From assembly GCF_020907275.1 (NCBI RefSeq), contig NZ_JAJJWI010000032.1, positions 1 through 36,635 on the forward strand: a stretch of 36,635 nucleotides of DNA. The letters run 5' to 3'. The position numbers and the translations under genes were made by a program. The notes under the pieces were generated by a model. It worked only from the letters and a program-made list of their open reading frames with translations, made no database searches and had not been told where the DNA came from. Positions within the stretch are counted from its first letter, which is position 1. Each line of letters opens with the position of its first letter. This document shows positions 18,688 to 26,411 of this stretch, in pieces. The DNA is from Pontibacter silvestris (lineage in GTDB: Bacteria; Bacteroidota; Bacteroidia; Cytophagales; Hymenobacteraceae).

Positions 18688-20013
18688 ATGGAATATCAAA
18701 TTAAAAATGCCGAAGGGCGCCTGGGTATACTTATCCCGGGTTTGGGAGCCGTGGCTACCACCTTTATAGCGGGTGTGGAAGCTATCAAAAAAGGGATTGC
18801 TCAACCAGTTGGTTCACTCACGCAAATGGGCAGCATACGTCTGGGCAAGCGCACAGAGAACCGCTATCCGCTTATCAAGGATTTCGTTCCATTGGCAGGA
18901 CTGAACAACATTGCGTTCGGTGGCTGGGATGTATACGATGATAACGTGTATGAGGCGGCTGTAACTGCTAAAGTGCTTGAGCCGAGTCTGTTACAGGCTA
19001 TTAAGCCTGAGCTGGAGGCTATTGTGCCTATGAAAGCTGTGTTTGATAAGTCTTATGCCAAGAACCTGACCGGCACTAATGTAAAAGAAGCGGCAAGCAA
19101 ATACGAGCTGGCAGAGGCGCTGATGGAAGACATGCGTACCTTTAAAGAGGAGAATGGATGCGATCGCCTGGTAGTAGTATGGTGTGGGTCTACAGAAATT
19201 TACACTGAGCCTGCTGATGTGCATGCTACTGTCGCTAATTTTGAGGAAGGACTTCGTAACAACGATCCACGCATTTCTCCAAGCATGATTTATGCTTATG
19301 CTGCAGTTAAAATGGGAGTACCTTTTGCTAACGGAGCTCCAAACCTAACAGTAGATATTCCTGCTATTATAGAGCTGGCACTTCAGAATGAGGTGGCAAT
19401 CTCTGGTAAAGACTTCAAGACTGGGCAGACATTAATGAAAACCATTCTTGCCCCTGGTCTGCATGCAAGAGCTTTGGGTGTAAAAGGTTGGTTTTCTTCT
19501 AACATTCTTGGTAACCGCGACGGCTTGGTTCTGGATGATCCTGATAACTTTAAAACGAAAGAAGTGTCTAAGCTTAGCGTACTGGATGAAATTTTCCGTC
19601 CGGAGTCAAACCCTGAATTGTATGGAGATATGTACCACAAAGTACGCATCAACTACTATCCTCCTCACGGTGACAACAAAGAAAGCTGGGACAACATCGA
19701 CATCTTTGGATGGTTAGGTTACCCGATGCAGATCAAGATCAACTTCTTGTGCCGTGACTCTATTCTGGCTGCGCCACTTGTTCTTGACCTTGCCCTGTTT
19801 ACTGACCTGGCACAACGTGCCGGTATGAGCGGTATTCAGGAGTGGTTGTCGTTCTACTACAAGTCTCCGCAAACTGCAGAAGGCCTGAAGCCAGAGCACG
19901 ACATCTTTAAGCAGCTTATAAAAATGCAGAACACACTCCGTCATATGATGGGAGAGGATCTGATCACGCACCTTGGACTGGACTATTACCAGGAACTGGT
20001 AGAGTCGCTGTAG
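18688..20013 (+). CDS. myo-Inositol-1(3)-phosphate synthase
   Basis: The 441-residue enzyme converts glucose-6-phosphate to myo-inositol phosphate with NAD. It shows the Rossmann GLGAVAT (18-24), the signature SGKDFKTGQT (239-248), NILGNRDG (272-279) and the active-site INYYPPHGDNKE (321-332), all hallmarks of inositol-phosphate synthases. Length and end are complete. It supplies the headgroup precursor for the phosphatidylinositol-phosphate synthase encoded 3.5 kb downstream. The closest characterised counterpart in the phylum is BT_1526 of B. thetaiotaomicron (from memory). The gene ends in TAG, which shows that TAG is an ordinary stop codon here. The next start lies 10 bases downstream. 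Confidence 0.95.
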   Translation: MEYQIKNAEGRLGILIPGLGAVATTFIAGVEAIKKGIAQPVGSLTQMGSIRLGKRTENRYPLIKDFVPLAGLNNIAFGGWDVYDDNVYEAAVTAKVLEPSLLQAIKPELEAIVPMKAVFDKSYAKNLTGTNVKEAASKYELAEALMEDMRTFKEENGCDRLVVVWCGSTEIYTEPADVHATVANFEEGLRNNDPRISPSMIYAYAAVKMGVPFANGAPNLTVDIPAIIELALQNEVAISGKDFKTGQTLMKTILAPGLHARALGVKGWFSSNILGNRDGLVLDDPDNFKTKEVSKLSVLDEIFRPESNPELYGDMYHKVRINYYPPHGDNKESWDNIDIFGWLGYPMQIKINFLCRDSILAAPLVLDLALFTDLAQRAGMSGIQEWLSFYYKSPQTAEGLKPEHDIFKQLIKMQNTLRHMMGEDLITHLGLDYYQELVESL

Positions 20014-20023
20014 TAATAACAGC

Positions 20024-20485
20024 ATGATTAAAGTACACAAACTAGTTTCTACCAGCCTGGGTATCGGGTATGTAGGCAAGGGAGGAGGTACAGTAGCCGC
20101 TGTCGCCACCTGTCTTTGCTGGTTCCTTATAAACAGGGCTGGTGGAGGCCAGCTTGTGCTGTGGCAACTTATCATTACTGTACTGTTAACAAGCTTAGGT
20201 GTCTGGTCTGCCAATGAGGTGGAGCCCATTTGGGGCAAAGACGACAAGAAAGTAGTGATAGACGAGGTAGCAGGCATGTGCATCAGCCTTTTGTTTTTAC
20301 CCGTCACACTTAATTACCTGATCTTAGGATTGGTTCTTTTCAGATTTTTTGACATTGTGAAGCCCCTTTTTATTAGAAGAATGGAAAGAATAGGTGGCGG
20401 TTGGGGCGTGATGCTGGATGATGTAGTGGCAGGCATCTACACCAATGTAGTACTACATCTTTTTTTATACTTCAATATACTCTAA
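20024..20485 (+). CDS. PgpA-like phosphatase, candidate phosphatidylinositol-phosphate phosphatase
   Basis: This 153-residue membrane protein matches the PgpA family: GYVGKGGGTVAA near the N-terminus, the acidic motif GKDDKKVVIDEVAG (71-84), RFFDIVKP (107-114) and GGWGVMLDDVVAG (125-137), between three or four hydrophobic segments. PgpA removes the phosphate of phosphatidylglycerophosphate. Sitting between the inositol-phosphate synthase and GtrA genes, it more likely dephosphorylates phosphatidylinositol phosphate, the step reported for BT_1525 in B. thetaiotaomicron (from memory). The catalytic acidic residues are all present. The following gene begins on the base after its stop codon, so the pair is tightly coupled. 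Confidence 0.82.
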   Translation: MIKVHKLVSTSLGIGYVGKGGGTVAAVATCLCWFLINRAGGGQLVLWQLIITVLLTSLGVWSANEVEPIWGKDDKKVVIDEVAGMCISLLFLPVTLNYLILGLVLFRFFDIVKPLFIRRMERIGGGWGVMLDDVVAGIYTNVVLHLFLYFNIL

Positions 20486-20857
20486 ATGTTCACCTTCCTG
20501 AAGGCACAGGCTGCTTCCATAGTAGCATCTGCTGCCGATTTTCTGGTGACGATCATCGCTGTGGAACTCTTCGGCTGCTGGTATCTGGCGGCCACCATCA
20601 TAGGTACTATTTCCGGTGGGGTTGTACATTTCTCTCTCGGAAGAACCTGGGTTTTTAATGCAATAGACAAAAACATACCGACACAAGCACTAAAATACTT
20701 TATGGTCTGGAATGGCAGCTTGGCTCTTAACGCCTCTGGAGTCTTTTTGTTAACTCATTATGCAGAAGTTAACTATGTTTTCTCCAAGGCTGTTACATCC
20801 ATACTAGTCGGTTTTTTTTATAATTATATAATTCAAAAGAGATATGTATTCAAGTAA
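20486..20857 (+). CDS. GtrA-family membrane protein
   Basis: The 123-residue protein has the four-helix GtrA pattern. It starts FLKAQAASIVASAADF, has GGVVHFSLGRTWVF after the second helix and ends with a basic NYIIQKRYVF, typical of GtrA. Family members are small inner-membrane proteins linked to the flipping or presentation of lipid-linked sugars. Here it sits between the PIP phosphatase and a DUF5686 outer-membrane protein, so a role in moving an inositol lipid or its precursor across the inner membrane is plausible but untested. Its start abuts the previous stop, and the next gene's ATG overlaps its end by 14 bases. Confidence 0.85.
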   Translation: MFTFLKAQAASIVASAADFLVTIIAVELFGCWYLAATIIGTISGGVVHFSLGRTWVFNAIDKNIPTQALKYFMVWNGSLALNASGVFLLTHYAEVNYVFSKAVTSILVGFFYNYIIQKRYVFK

Positions 20858-23450
20858 GAATATATATGTACAATATATAGAAAGCCTTGTTTTGTTCCTA
20901 ATACTTTTTTCTTTGGGAATAAGTACAAGCACAGTCATGGCACAGAGTGCAGTGACTTCAGTGAAAGGTACGGTGACAGATGCTGTCACAGGTGAGCCGC
21001 TGATTGGGGTTTCTGTTTTCATCCCGGGCACCAGTCTGGGAACGAGTACTGACTTTGAGGGAAACTACCAGTTAAGGACAAACCAGTCAAGCAGCAAGAT
21101 ACAGTTCTCCTACCTTGGCTACCAAACGTTGACAATGCCAGTAACGGCAGGGCCGGAACAGACGTTGAACGTGAAACTTAAGACCGATGCCAAGGAGCTT
21201 AAGGAGGTGGTAGTGACCGGCAAGAGAAGCAAGGTGAAGTACAGTAATAAGAATAATCCTGCTGTGGACCTTATCCGGGAGATTGTGGCTAACAAGGACA
21301 ATAACCGTCCTGAGCACTACGACTATGTGCAGTACGAGCAGTACGAGAAGAAGGAGCTTGCTTTAGTAAGTACACCTGAGAAACTCAAGAAGAACATTTT
21401 GCTGCGCAAATTTGACTTTGTAACCAACAACCTGGACACCACAGTGCTGGAGGGCAAGGCTGTGCTCCCATTCTATATGGAGGAACTTATATCGGAGAAC
21501 TACTACCGAAAGAACCCCGAGAGCAGGAAAAAAATAGTTAAGGCAGAGAAGAAGGTGGACCTGGGTGAGTTTGTCGACAACCAGGGCATGGCTACTTACA
21601 TGCAGCACATGTACCAGGACATCGATATTTATGACAACAACATCACTATTCTGACCAACCAGTTTCTGAGCCCGATCGCGGATATGGCTCCTACCTTCTA
21701 CAAGTTTTACCTGACAGACACGATAACGACTGACAGTGGGCAGCAACTGGCAGAGCTGAGCTTTGACCCGCGCAACCCTGCCGCATTCATGTTCAAAGGA
21801 AAGCTGTACGTGACCCTGAACGACACCTATGCTGTGCAGCATGTGGATATGGAGGTAAGCAAGAGCGTGAGCATCAATTGGGTGCGCGACCTGCAGATAA
21901 ACCTGGACTTTGAACGTAACAGCGATGGCCGGTACCACCTTAGCAAAAGTGAGCTGCATACCGATTTCGGCATCACCAAGAACAGTGATGCTGGCTTCTA
22001 CGGAGAGCGAGTGGTTTCCTATAAAGATTATCGGATCAATGAGCCGCAGCCACTCTCTTTTTATGAAGGAGAAGCCATTGTGCAAACCGGCGACGCTAAG
22101 GCCAAAGATGAAAGCTTCTGGCTAAGCAGCAGGCACGATTCTCTTTCTGCCGTGGAGCGCAATACCTATTCCAACATCGACAGCCTTGTAAAAATGAAGT
22201 CGTTCCAGCGGATGATGGATTGGGGAACTGCACTGATAGCAGGTTATAAGAGGCTTGGTCCCAACATTGAGATAGGCCCCATCAATACCTTCTATAGCTT
22301 TAATCCGGTGGAGGGTTTCCGGTTAAGGCTGGGTGGCCGCACAACCACCAACTTCAGCAAGAAGTACATGCTGGAGACTTACGCTGCCTATGGTTTCAAG
22401 GACGAGAAATGGAAGTATTACTTGGGTGGTAGCTACTCGCTCACCGACAGGTCCATATATGAGTTTCCGGTAAGAACCATCCGGGCCAGCTACCAAAAGG
22501 ACACCAAAATTCCGGGTCAGGAGCTGCAGTTTGTTCAGGAGGATAATTTCCTGCTTTCTTTTAAGCGGGGCGAGAACGACAAGTGGCTCTACAACGAGAC
22601 CTATAATATTGATTACCTGCACGAGTTCGAAAACCACTTCTCTTACAGAGTGGGCTTTAAAAACTGGCGCCAGTCTCCTGCAGGCTCGCTTCAGTACCTC
22701 CAGGCAGGTGGGAGCCTGGAAGGTGATGAGCCGGTAGAGGTAAAGAATCTGATTACCTCGGAGGTGTCACTGGAGTTGCGGTGGGCGCCTAATGAGCAGT
22801 TCTTCCAGGGCAAGCTGTACCGGACACCGATCATCAACCGTTACCCGGTGCTTACGCTCCGTGCGACGGCGGGGGTGAAAGGGCTGTTGGATGGGCAATA
22901 CGACTACCAGAACGTGGCCTTGAACATTTACAAGCGCGTCTACCTCTCGCAACTGGGCTATTCCGATGTGGTGGCCGAGGGGGGCTATACGTTTGGGCAG
23001 GTGCCTTTTCCGCTGCTGACTATCCATCGGGCCAACCAGACGTACGCCTACCAACTGCAGTCGTATAACCTGATGAACTTCCTGGAGTTTGTGAGCGACC
23101 AGTACGCCAGCGTGAACATTGACCATACTTTCAACGGGTTTATCTTCAATAAGATTCCTTTGCTGAAGAAGACGAAGCTTCGGGAGTTTGTGACCTTTAA
23201 GGCGCTCTATGGTAAGGTGCGAAGCGAGAACCTGCCGGAGAACAACCCGGACCTGCTGCGCTTTCCTACCTTCGAGGATGGGCGGCAGGCGACCTATACG
23301 CTGGAGAACAAGCCTTATATGGAGGCGAGCGTAGGCATAGGCAATATCTTTAACTTCTTTAGGATAGATGTGGTCAAGCGCCTTTCTTACCTGGAGCACC
23401 CAAATGTCTCTGATATAGGTATAAGAGGTAGGTTCAAGTTTGATTTTTAA
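20844..23450 (+). CDS. DUF5686 / carboxypeptidase-regulatory-like outer-membrane protein
   Basis: The 868-residue protein has a signal peptide (about 10-34, ending VMAQ), a carboxypeptidase-regulatory-like domain (about 38-112), a short ELKEVVVTGKR linker resembling a TonB box, and the DUF5686 region starting NPAVDLIREIVANKDNN (138-154). The long C-terminal half is rich in alternating aromatic strands and ends in Phe, like a beta-barrel. It lacks a clear TonB plug, so it is not a standard receptor. Function of DUF5686 is unknown. By eye its second half (about 22.4-23.4 kb) uses more G/C third positions than the flanking genes. Its 14-base overlap with gtrA and placement before the PIP synthase tie it to the lipid operon; transfer of lipid to the outer membrane is a guess. 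Confidence 0.83.
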   Translation: MYSSKNIYVQYIESLVLFLILFSLGISTSTVMAQSAVTSVKGTVTDAVTGEPLIGVSVFIPGTSLGTSTDFEGNYQLRTNQSSSKIQFSYLGYQTLTMPVTAGPEQTLNVKLKTDAKELKEVVVTGKRSKVKYSNKNNPAVDLIREIVANKDNNRPEHYDYVQYEQYEKKELALVSTPEKLKKNILLRKFDFVTNNLDTTVLEGKAVLPFYMEELISENYYRKNPESRKKIVKAEKKVDLGEFVDNQGMATYMQHMYQDIDIYDNNITILTNQFLSPIADMAPTFYKFYLTDTITTDSGQQLAELSFDPRNPAAFMFKGKLYVTLNDTYAVQHVDMEVSKSVSINWVRDLQINLDFERNSDGRYHLSKSELHTDFGITKNSDAGFYGERVVSYKDYRINEPQPLSFYEGEAIVQTGDAKAKDESFWLSSRHDSLSAVERNTYSNIDSLVKMKSFQRMMDWGTALIAGYKRLGPNIEIGPINTFYSFNPVEGFRLRLGGRTTTNFSKKYMLETYAAYGFKDEKWKYYLGGSYSLTDRSIYEFPVRTIRASYQKDTKIPGQELQFVQEDNFLLSFKRGENDKWLYNETYNIDYLHEFENHFSYRVGFKNWRQSPAGSLQYLQAGGSLEGDEPVEVKNLITSEVSLELRWAPNEQFFQGKLYRTPIINRYPVLTLRATAGVKGLLDGQYDYQNVALNIYKRVYLSQLGYSDVVAEGGYTFGQVPFPLLTIHRANQTYAYQLQSYNLMNFLEFVSDQYASVNIDHTFNGFIFNKIPLLKKTKLREFVTFKALYGKVRSENLPENNPDLLRFPTFEDGRQATYTLENKPYMEASVGIGNIFNFFRIDVVKRLSYLEHPNVSDIGIRGRFKFDF

Positions 23451-23471
23451 GCATTCGTTAGGTTTGATAAT

Positions 23472-24188
23472 ATGAGCAAAAAAACTTTTCGTGATTCACT
23501 GCAGCAGGGTATCTATAAGGTAATAAATCCTTTTGTCAGGTTTCTGATTAAAATAGGTTTTACTCCCAACGCCGTTACCACTACAGGGTTAATACTGAAT
23601 ATAGGGGTTGCTGCAGTTTTCATAGCTGGTGGCGAAACGAGTAACAGGGGAGAGTTGGAATATGTGGGCTGGGCAGGTGCTTTGGTGTTGTTCGCAGGGA
23701 TCTTTGACATGCTTGACGGCCAGGTGGCTCGCCTGGGCAATATGAAATCCACTTTCGGGGCTATGTATGATTCTGTGCTGGACCGCTATAGTGAGATGAT
23801 CATGTTTTTAGGCATTTGCTATTATCTTATTGCTCACCATTACTTTTTAAGTTCTCTGTTTGCCTTTATTGCCCTGATTGGGTCAATGATGGTGAGTTAC
23901 ACCAGGGCAAGAGCTGAAGGGCTGGGCGTGGAGTGTAAAGGTGGCCTGATGCAGCGTCCGGAGCGGGTAGTGCTGATTGGCTTATCAGCTATTGCCTGTG
24001 GTATAACTTATTCCTTTGTAGGCGATGATTATAAAGTGTTTGTGCCGGGTATTCCTTTTCATATTTTTGAGACGATGTCAGTGTTTACACTGCCTATCAC
24101 TGTGATGGCCGTAATGACAAACATTACTGCTGTGAACAGGCTGATGGATGCCAAAAGGGAACTTGAGAAAAAGGAAATAGTGGCATAG
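23472..24188 (+). CDS. CDP-alcohol phosphatidyltransferase, candidate phosphatidylinositol-phosphate synthase
   Basis: The 238-residue membrane enzyme carries the full CDP-alcohol phosphotransferase motif D-x2-D-G-x2-A-R-x8-G-x3-D-x3-D: Asp79, Asp82-Gly83, Ala86-Arg87, Gly96, Asp100 and Asp104 (DMLDGQVAR then GAMYDSVLD). It should join inositol phosphate from the upstream synthase to CDP-diacylglycerol, releasing CMP. This is the phosphatidylinositol-phosphate route known from actinobacteria and reported for BT_1523 of B. thetaiotaomicron (from memory). Several hydrophobic helices follow the motif. Other alcohol acceptors are formally possible, but the inositol-phosphate synthase in the same block argues against them. 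The gene ends TAG, overlapping by one base the GTG of the next frame. Confidence 0.87.
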   Translation: MSKKTFRDSLQQGIYKVINPFVRFLIKIGFTPNAVTTTGLILNIGVAAVFIAGGETSNRGELEYVGWAGALVLFAGIFDMLDGQVARLGNMKSTFGAMYDSVLDRYSEMIMFLGICYYLIAHHYFLSSLFAFIALIGSMMVSYTRARAEGLGVECKGGLMQRPERVVLIGLSAIACGITYSFVGDDYKVFVPGIPFHIFETMSVFTLPITVMAVMTNITAVNRLMDAKRELEKKEIVA

Positions 24189-24769
24189 TGATTTGTAAAG
24201 CAGGAGTGAAAAAAAAAATAATTTCAGTTGTTGTGTTGCTGATGCTTTGCTGCTTGCGGGGTACAGAGGCTACAGCTTCAGATACGGTCTTAGTAAATGT
24301 GCAGGACACTCTGCCTGTACCTAAAGGCATCAGGAACATGATGTTTTACGTACAGCGAGACCCAAATGCTAACACAGTTGTCTATGAACTGAATCTGCTG
24401 GAGCAGGGTATTCCGGATGAAAAGGACCCTATTCACCCGTTTTGGATCAGGTACGCTGATGGGGGAGAAAGAAAGGAACTGAATTACATTCAGCGCAAGT
24501 TTGCCTATGGACTTAATAGTAAAAAGCTGGGTAAAGACAGTTATGAGCTAAAGTTTGTTTGTTACTCTAAGCTGCCGCTGTACCTGCGGAAAGGAACTAA
24601 TGGGAAGTTCCACGTTTATGCTACAATCAATGATAAACAGGCGATACTGAACAGGATATTTGTTCGTATTGAGGGCGGCACTTTCTGGGTTCCTAATGTT
24701 TTGTATTTCGAGTTGAAAGGTACTGATGCTGTGACAGGCAAAGTGGTATCTGAACGCTTTAAACCTTAA
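24188..24769 (+). CDS. DUF4833 secreted protein
   Basis: The 193-residue protein looks like the DUF4833 family. An N-terminal signal sequence (KKKIISVVVLLMLCC) is followed by a soluble domain with blocks MFYVQRDPNANTVVYELN, DPIHPFWIRYADGG, IQRKFAYGLNSK and a beta-rich C-terminus (IFVRIEGGTFWVPNVLYFEL). It should be periplasmic or surface-bound. Two GTG starts are possible: 24188, which overlaps the previous TAG by one base, and 24206, which gives the more usual basic-then-hydrophobic signal; I list the longer form. The family has no known role. Packing between the PIP synthase and the fatty-acid hydroxylase suggests work on, or transport of, the inositol lipid. The next gene starts 5 bases downstream. 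Confidence 0.78.
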   Translation: MICKAGVKKKIISVVVLLMLCCLRGTEATASDTVLVNVQDTLPVPKGIRNMMFYVQRDPNANTVVYELNLLEQGIPDEKDPIHPFWIRYADGGERKELNYIQRKFAYGLNSKKLGKDSYELKFVCYSKLPLYLRKGTNGKFHVYATINDKQAILNRIFVRIEGGTFWVPNVLYFELKGTDAVTGKVVSERFKP

Positions 24770-24774
24770 TTACC

Positions 24775-25395
24775 ATGAAAAAGCACTTCATTTCCAATTC
24801 AACAGAATCCACCAGGATGTTTAGATATGACTGGATGGAAGCCTTGTCTAAAGTTCATTTTACCGTGCCGTTGTTTATTTATGTGCCGGTTATTTTGTTC
24901 TTTTGCTGGAAAGCTCTTTTTGTAGAACAACTGGGCGCTCTTAGCTTCCTGGGTTATGTACTGCTGGGGCTGTTTGTTTGGTCACTTACAGAGTACCTGC
25001 TGCACCGTTTCGTGTTCCATTACGTACCAGAGTCCGAGTGGGGGTTGCGCCTACACTTTATTTTTCATGGTGTGCACCACGACTATCCAAGTGATGCAAA
25101 GCGGCTGGTGATGCCTCCTTCGGCCAGCATACCGATGGCTACTATTCTTTACCTTCTCTTCTCGCTGGTGTTGTCCGGAGCCCCATTGTATTCTTTTTTT
25201 GCGGCTTTCCTGGTAGGTTACCTATTCTACGATATCTCTCATTATGCCCTGCATCACTTCAATTTTAAAGGTAAGTTCTGGAAGAAACTTAAAAAGCACC
25301 ACATGCTGCATCACTATGCCGATGCCACAAAAGGGTATGGGGTAAGCTCTTCATTCTGGGATAAAGTTTTTGGTTCTGATTTTCTAAAAAAGTAA
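24775..25395 (+). CDS. Fatty-acid 2-hydroxylase-like (FA2H/Scs7) membrane di-iron enzyme
   Basis: The 206-residue membrane protein has the histidine array of the fatty-acid hydroxylase superfamily: HRFVFH (77-82), HFIFHGVHH (94-102), HYALHH (156-161) and HHMLHH (175-180). The string DYPSDAKRLVMPP (103-115) after the second box is characteristic of the ceramide 2-hydroxylases FA2H and Scs7 rather than sterol desaturases. It should use O2 and a di-iron centre to 2-hydroxylate the amide-linked acyl chain. Hydroxylated ceramides are common in aerobic Bacteroidota, and the need for oxygen fits an aerobic host. There is no cytochrome b5 domain, so an external electron donor is needed. The next gene starts on the base after its stop codon. 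Confidence 0.87.
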   Translation: MKKHFISNSTESTRMFRYDWMEALSKVHFTVPLFIYVPVILFFCWKALFVEQLGALSFLGYVLLGLFVWSLTEYLLHRFVFHYVPESEWGLRLHFIFHGVHHDYPSDAKRLVMPPSASIPMATILYLLFSLVLSGAPLYSFFAAFLVGYLFYDISHYALHHFNFKGKFWKKLKKHHMLHHYADATKGYGVSSSFWDKVFGSDFLKK

Positions 25396-26343
25396 ATGGA
25401 TACTATCTCTGCAACAGCAGAAGAAAAGAAAGCAATATCACGTAAAAACGTGTTGGTTTTAATCTTACTGTCAGCAGGCTATTTGCTGTTGTCTTACTTT
25501 CTTGTTGGCTTTAAGCAGGATCAGTTGGTACTTCTTGGGCTGGTGAATGGCCTGTATTTTATTTCACCTGTTACGCGTAAGTTTATTACGGGTTTCTCTG
25601 TGTTTATCGTGTACTGGATTTTATATGACTACATGAAGGCTTTCCCAAACTACTGGTTCAACCCAGTGCATATCGAGAGCCTGTATAACTTAGAGAAATC
25701 TGTATTCGGCATACAAAGTGGCGGTACTGTCCTTACGCCAAATGAGTTCTGGATAAAGTGTAGTAACCCCGTGCTGGATGTAATGAGTGGGGTGTTTTAC
25801 CTTACCTGGGTTCCTGTACCACTGGCTTTTGCTGTTTTCCTTTTCTTTAAAAAGAGGAAGCAGTTTATATATTTTGCTCTTACATTTCTTTTAGTAAACC
25901 TGTTAGGTTTTGTTGTATATTACCTGTTTCCGGCGGCTCCACCCTGGTATGTGCAGTACTTCGGTTTTGATTTTATAGCTGCTACTCCCGGAAACACTGC
26001 TGGGCTGGCAAGGTTTGACGCGTTCTTTCATATAACATTGTTTAGCTCGATCTATGCCAAAGGGTCTAACGTTTTTGCCGCCATGCCGTCTTTGCATTCA
26101 GCTTATCCGCTTATTGTTTTCTATTATGCTGTAAAAAATAAACTAGGGTCTATAAACATATTGTTTGCTACCATAATGGCAGGTATTTGGTTTTCTGCTG
26201 TCTACACGTCACACCATTATGTGCTTGATGTATTAGCAGGTATTGTGTGTGCAATAAGTGGCATTACTCTGTTTAATTGGCAGATGTCGAAGCGAGGGGC
26301 TGTGTATTCAGTTGTGCAACGGTTTACGCAGGCTATACAATAA
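25396..26343 (+). CDS. PAP2-type inositolphosphotransferase (AUR1-like), candidate inositol-phosphoceramide synthase
   Basis: The 315-residue polytopic membrane protein has the lipid-phosphatase/phosphotransferase motifs AMPSLHSAYP (229-238) and YTSHHYVLDVLAG (270-282), giving the catalytic His/His/Asp set. FPAAPPWY at 178-185 is a feature of the AUR1/PAP2_3 subgroup. In fungi AUR1 moves phosphoinositol from phosphatidylinositol to ceramide, releasing diacylglycerol. As the last gene in a block making both ceramide and phosphatidylinositol, this protein is the natural candidate for the joining step, acting on the periplasmic face of the inner membrane. A plain PAP2 phosphatase is the alternative. 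It ends 68 bases before the TetR gene. Confidence 0.84.
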   Translation: MDTISATAEEKKAISRKNVLVLILLSAGYLLLSYFLVGFKQDQLVLLGLVNGLYFISPVTRKFITGFSVFIVYWILYDYMKAFPNYWFNPVHIESLYNLEKSVFGIQSGGTVLTPNEFWIKCSNPVLDVMSGVFYLTWVPVPLAFAVFLFFKKRKQFIYFALTFLLVNLLGFVVYYLFPAAPPWYVQYFGFDFIAATPGNTAGLARFDAFFHITLFSSIYAKGSNVFAAMPSLHSAYPLIVFYYAVKNKLGSINILFATIMAGIWFSAVYTSHHYVLDVLAGIVCAISGITLFNWQMSKRGAVYSVVQRFTQAIQ

Positions 26344-26354
26344 TATCTTTCACA

Positions 26355-26375
26355 TATAAAGTGCTGTACTTTATA
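26355..26375. promoter_or_regulatory. Palindrome, candidate TetR operator
   Basis: Perfect 8-base arms TATAAAGT (26355-26362) and ACTTTATA (26368-26375) around a 5-base centre, 36 bases before the TetR start. Size and place fit an autoregulatory operator. A hairpin ending the lipid operon is the alternative, but no T-run follows. I did not find an identical copy upstream of spt. Confidence 0.45.
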
Positions 26376-26411
26376 AGACTGCACCTTTATTAATACATAA
26401 TTATTCACTAA

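Noticed and set aside
20024..20485. Housekeeping phosphatidylglycerophosphatase A
   Set aside because: Motifs alone would allow it, but the position between inositol-phosphate synthase and GtrA genes favours a phosphatidylinositol-phosphate phosphatase.
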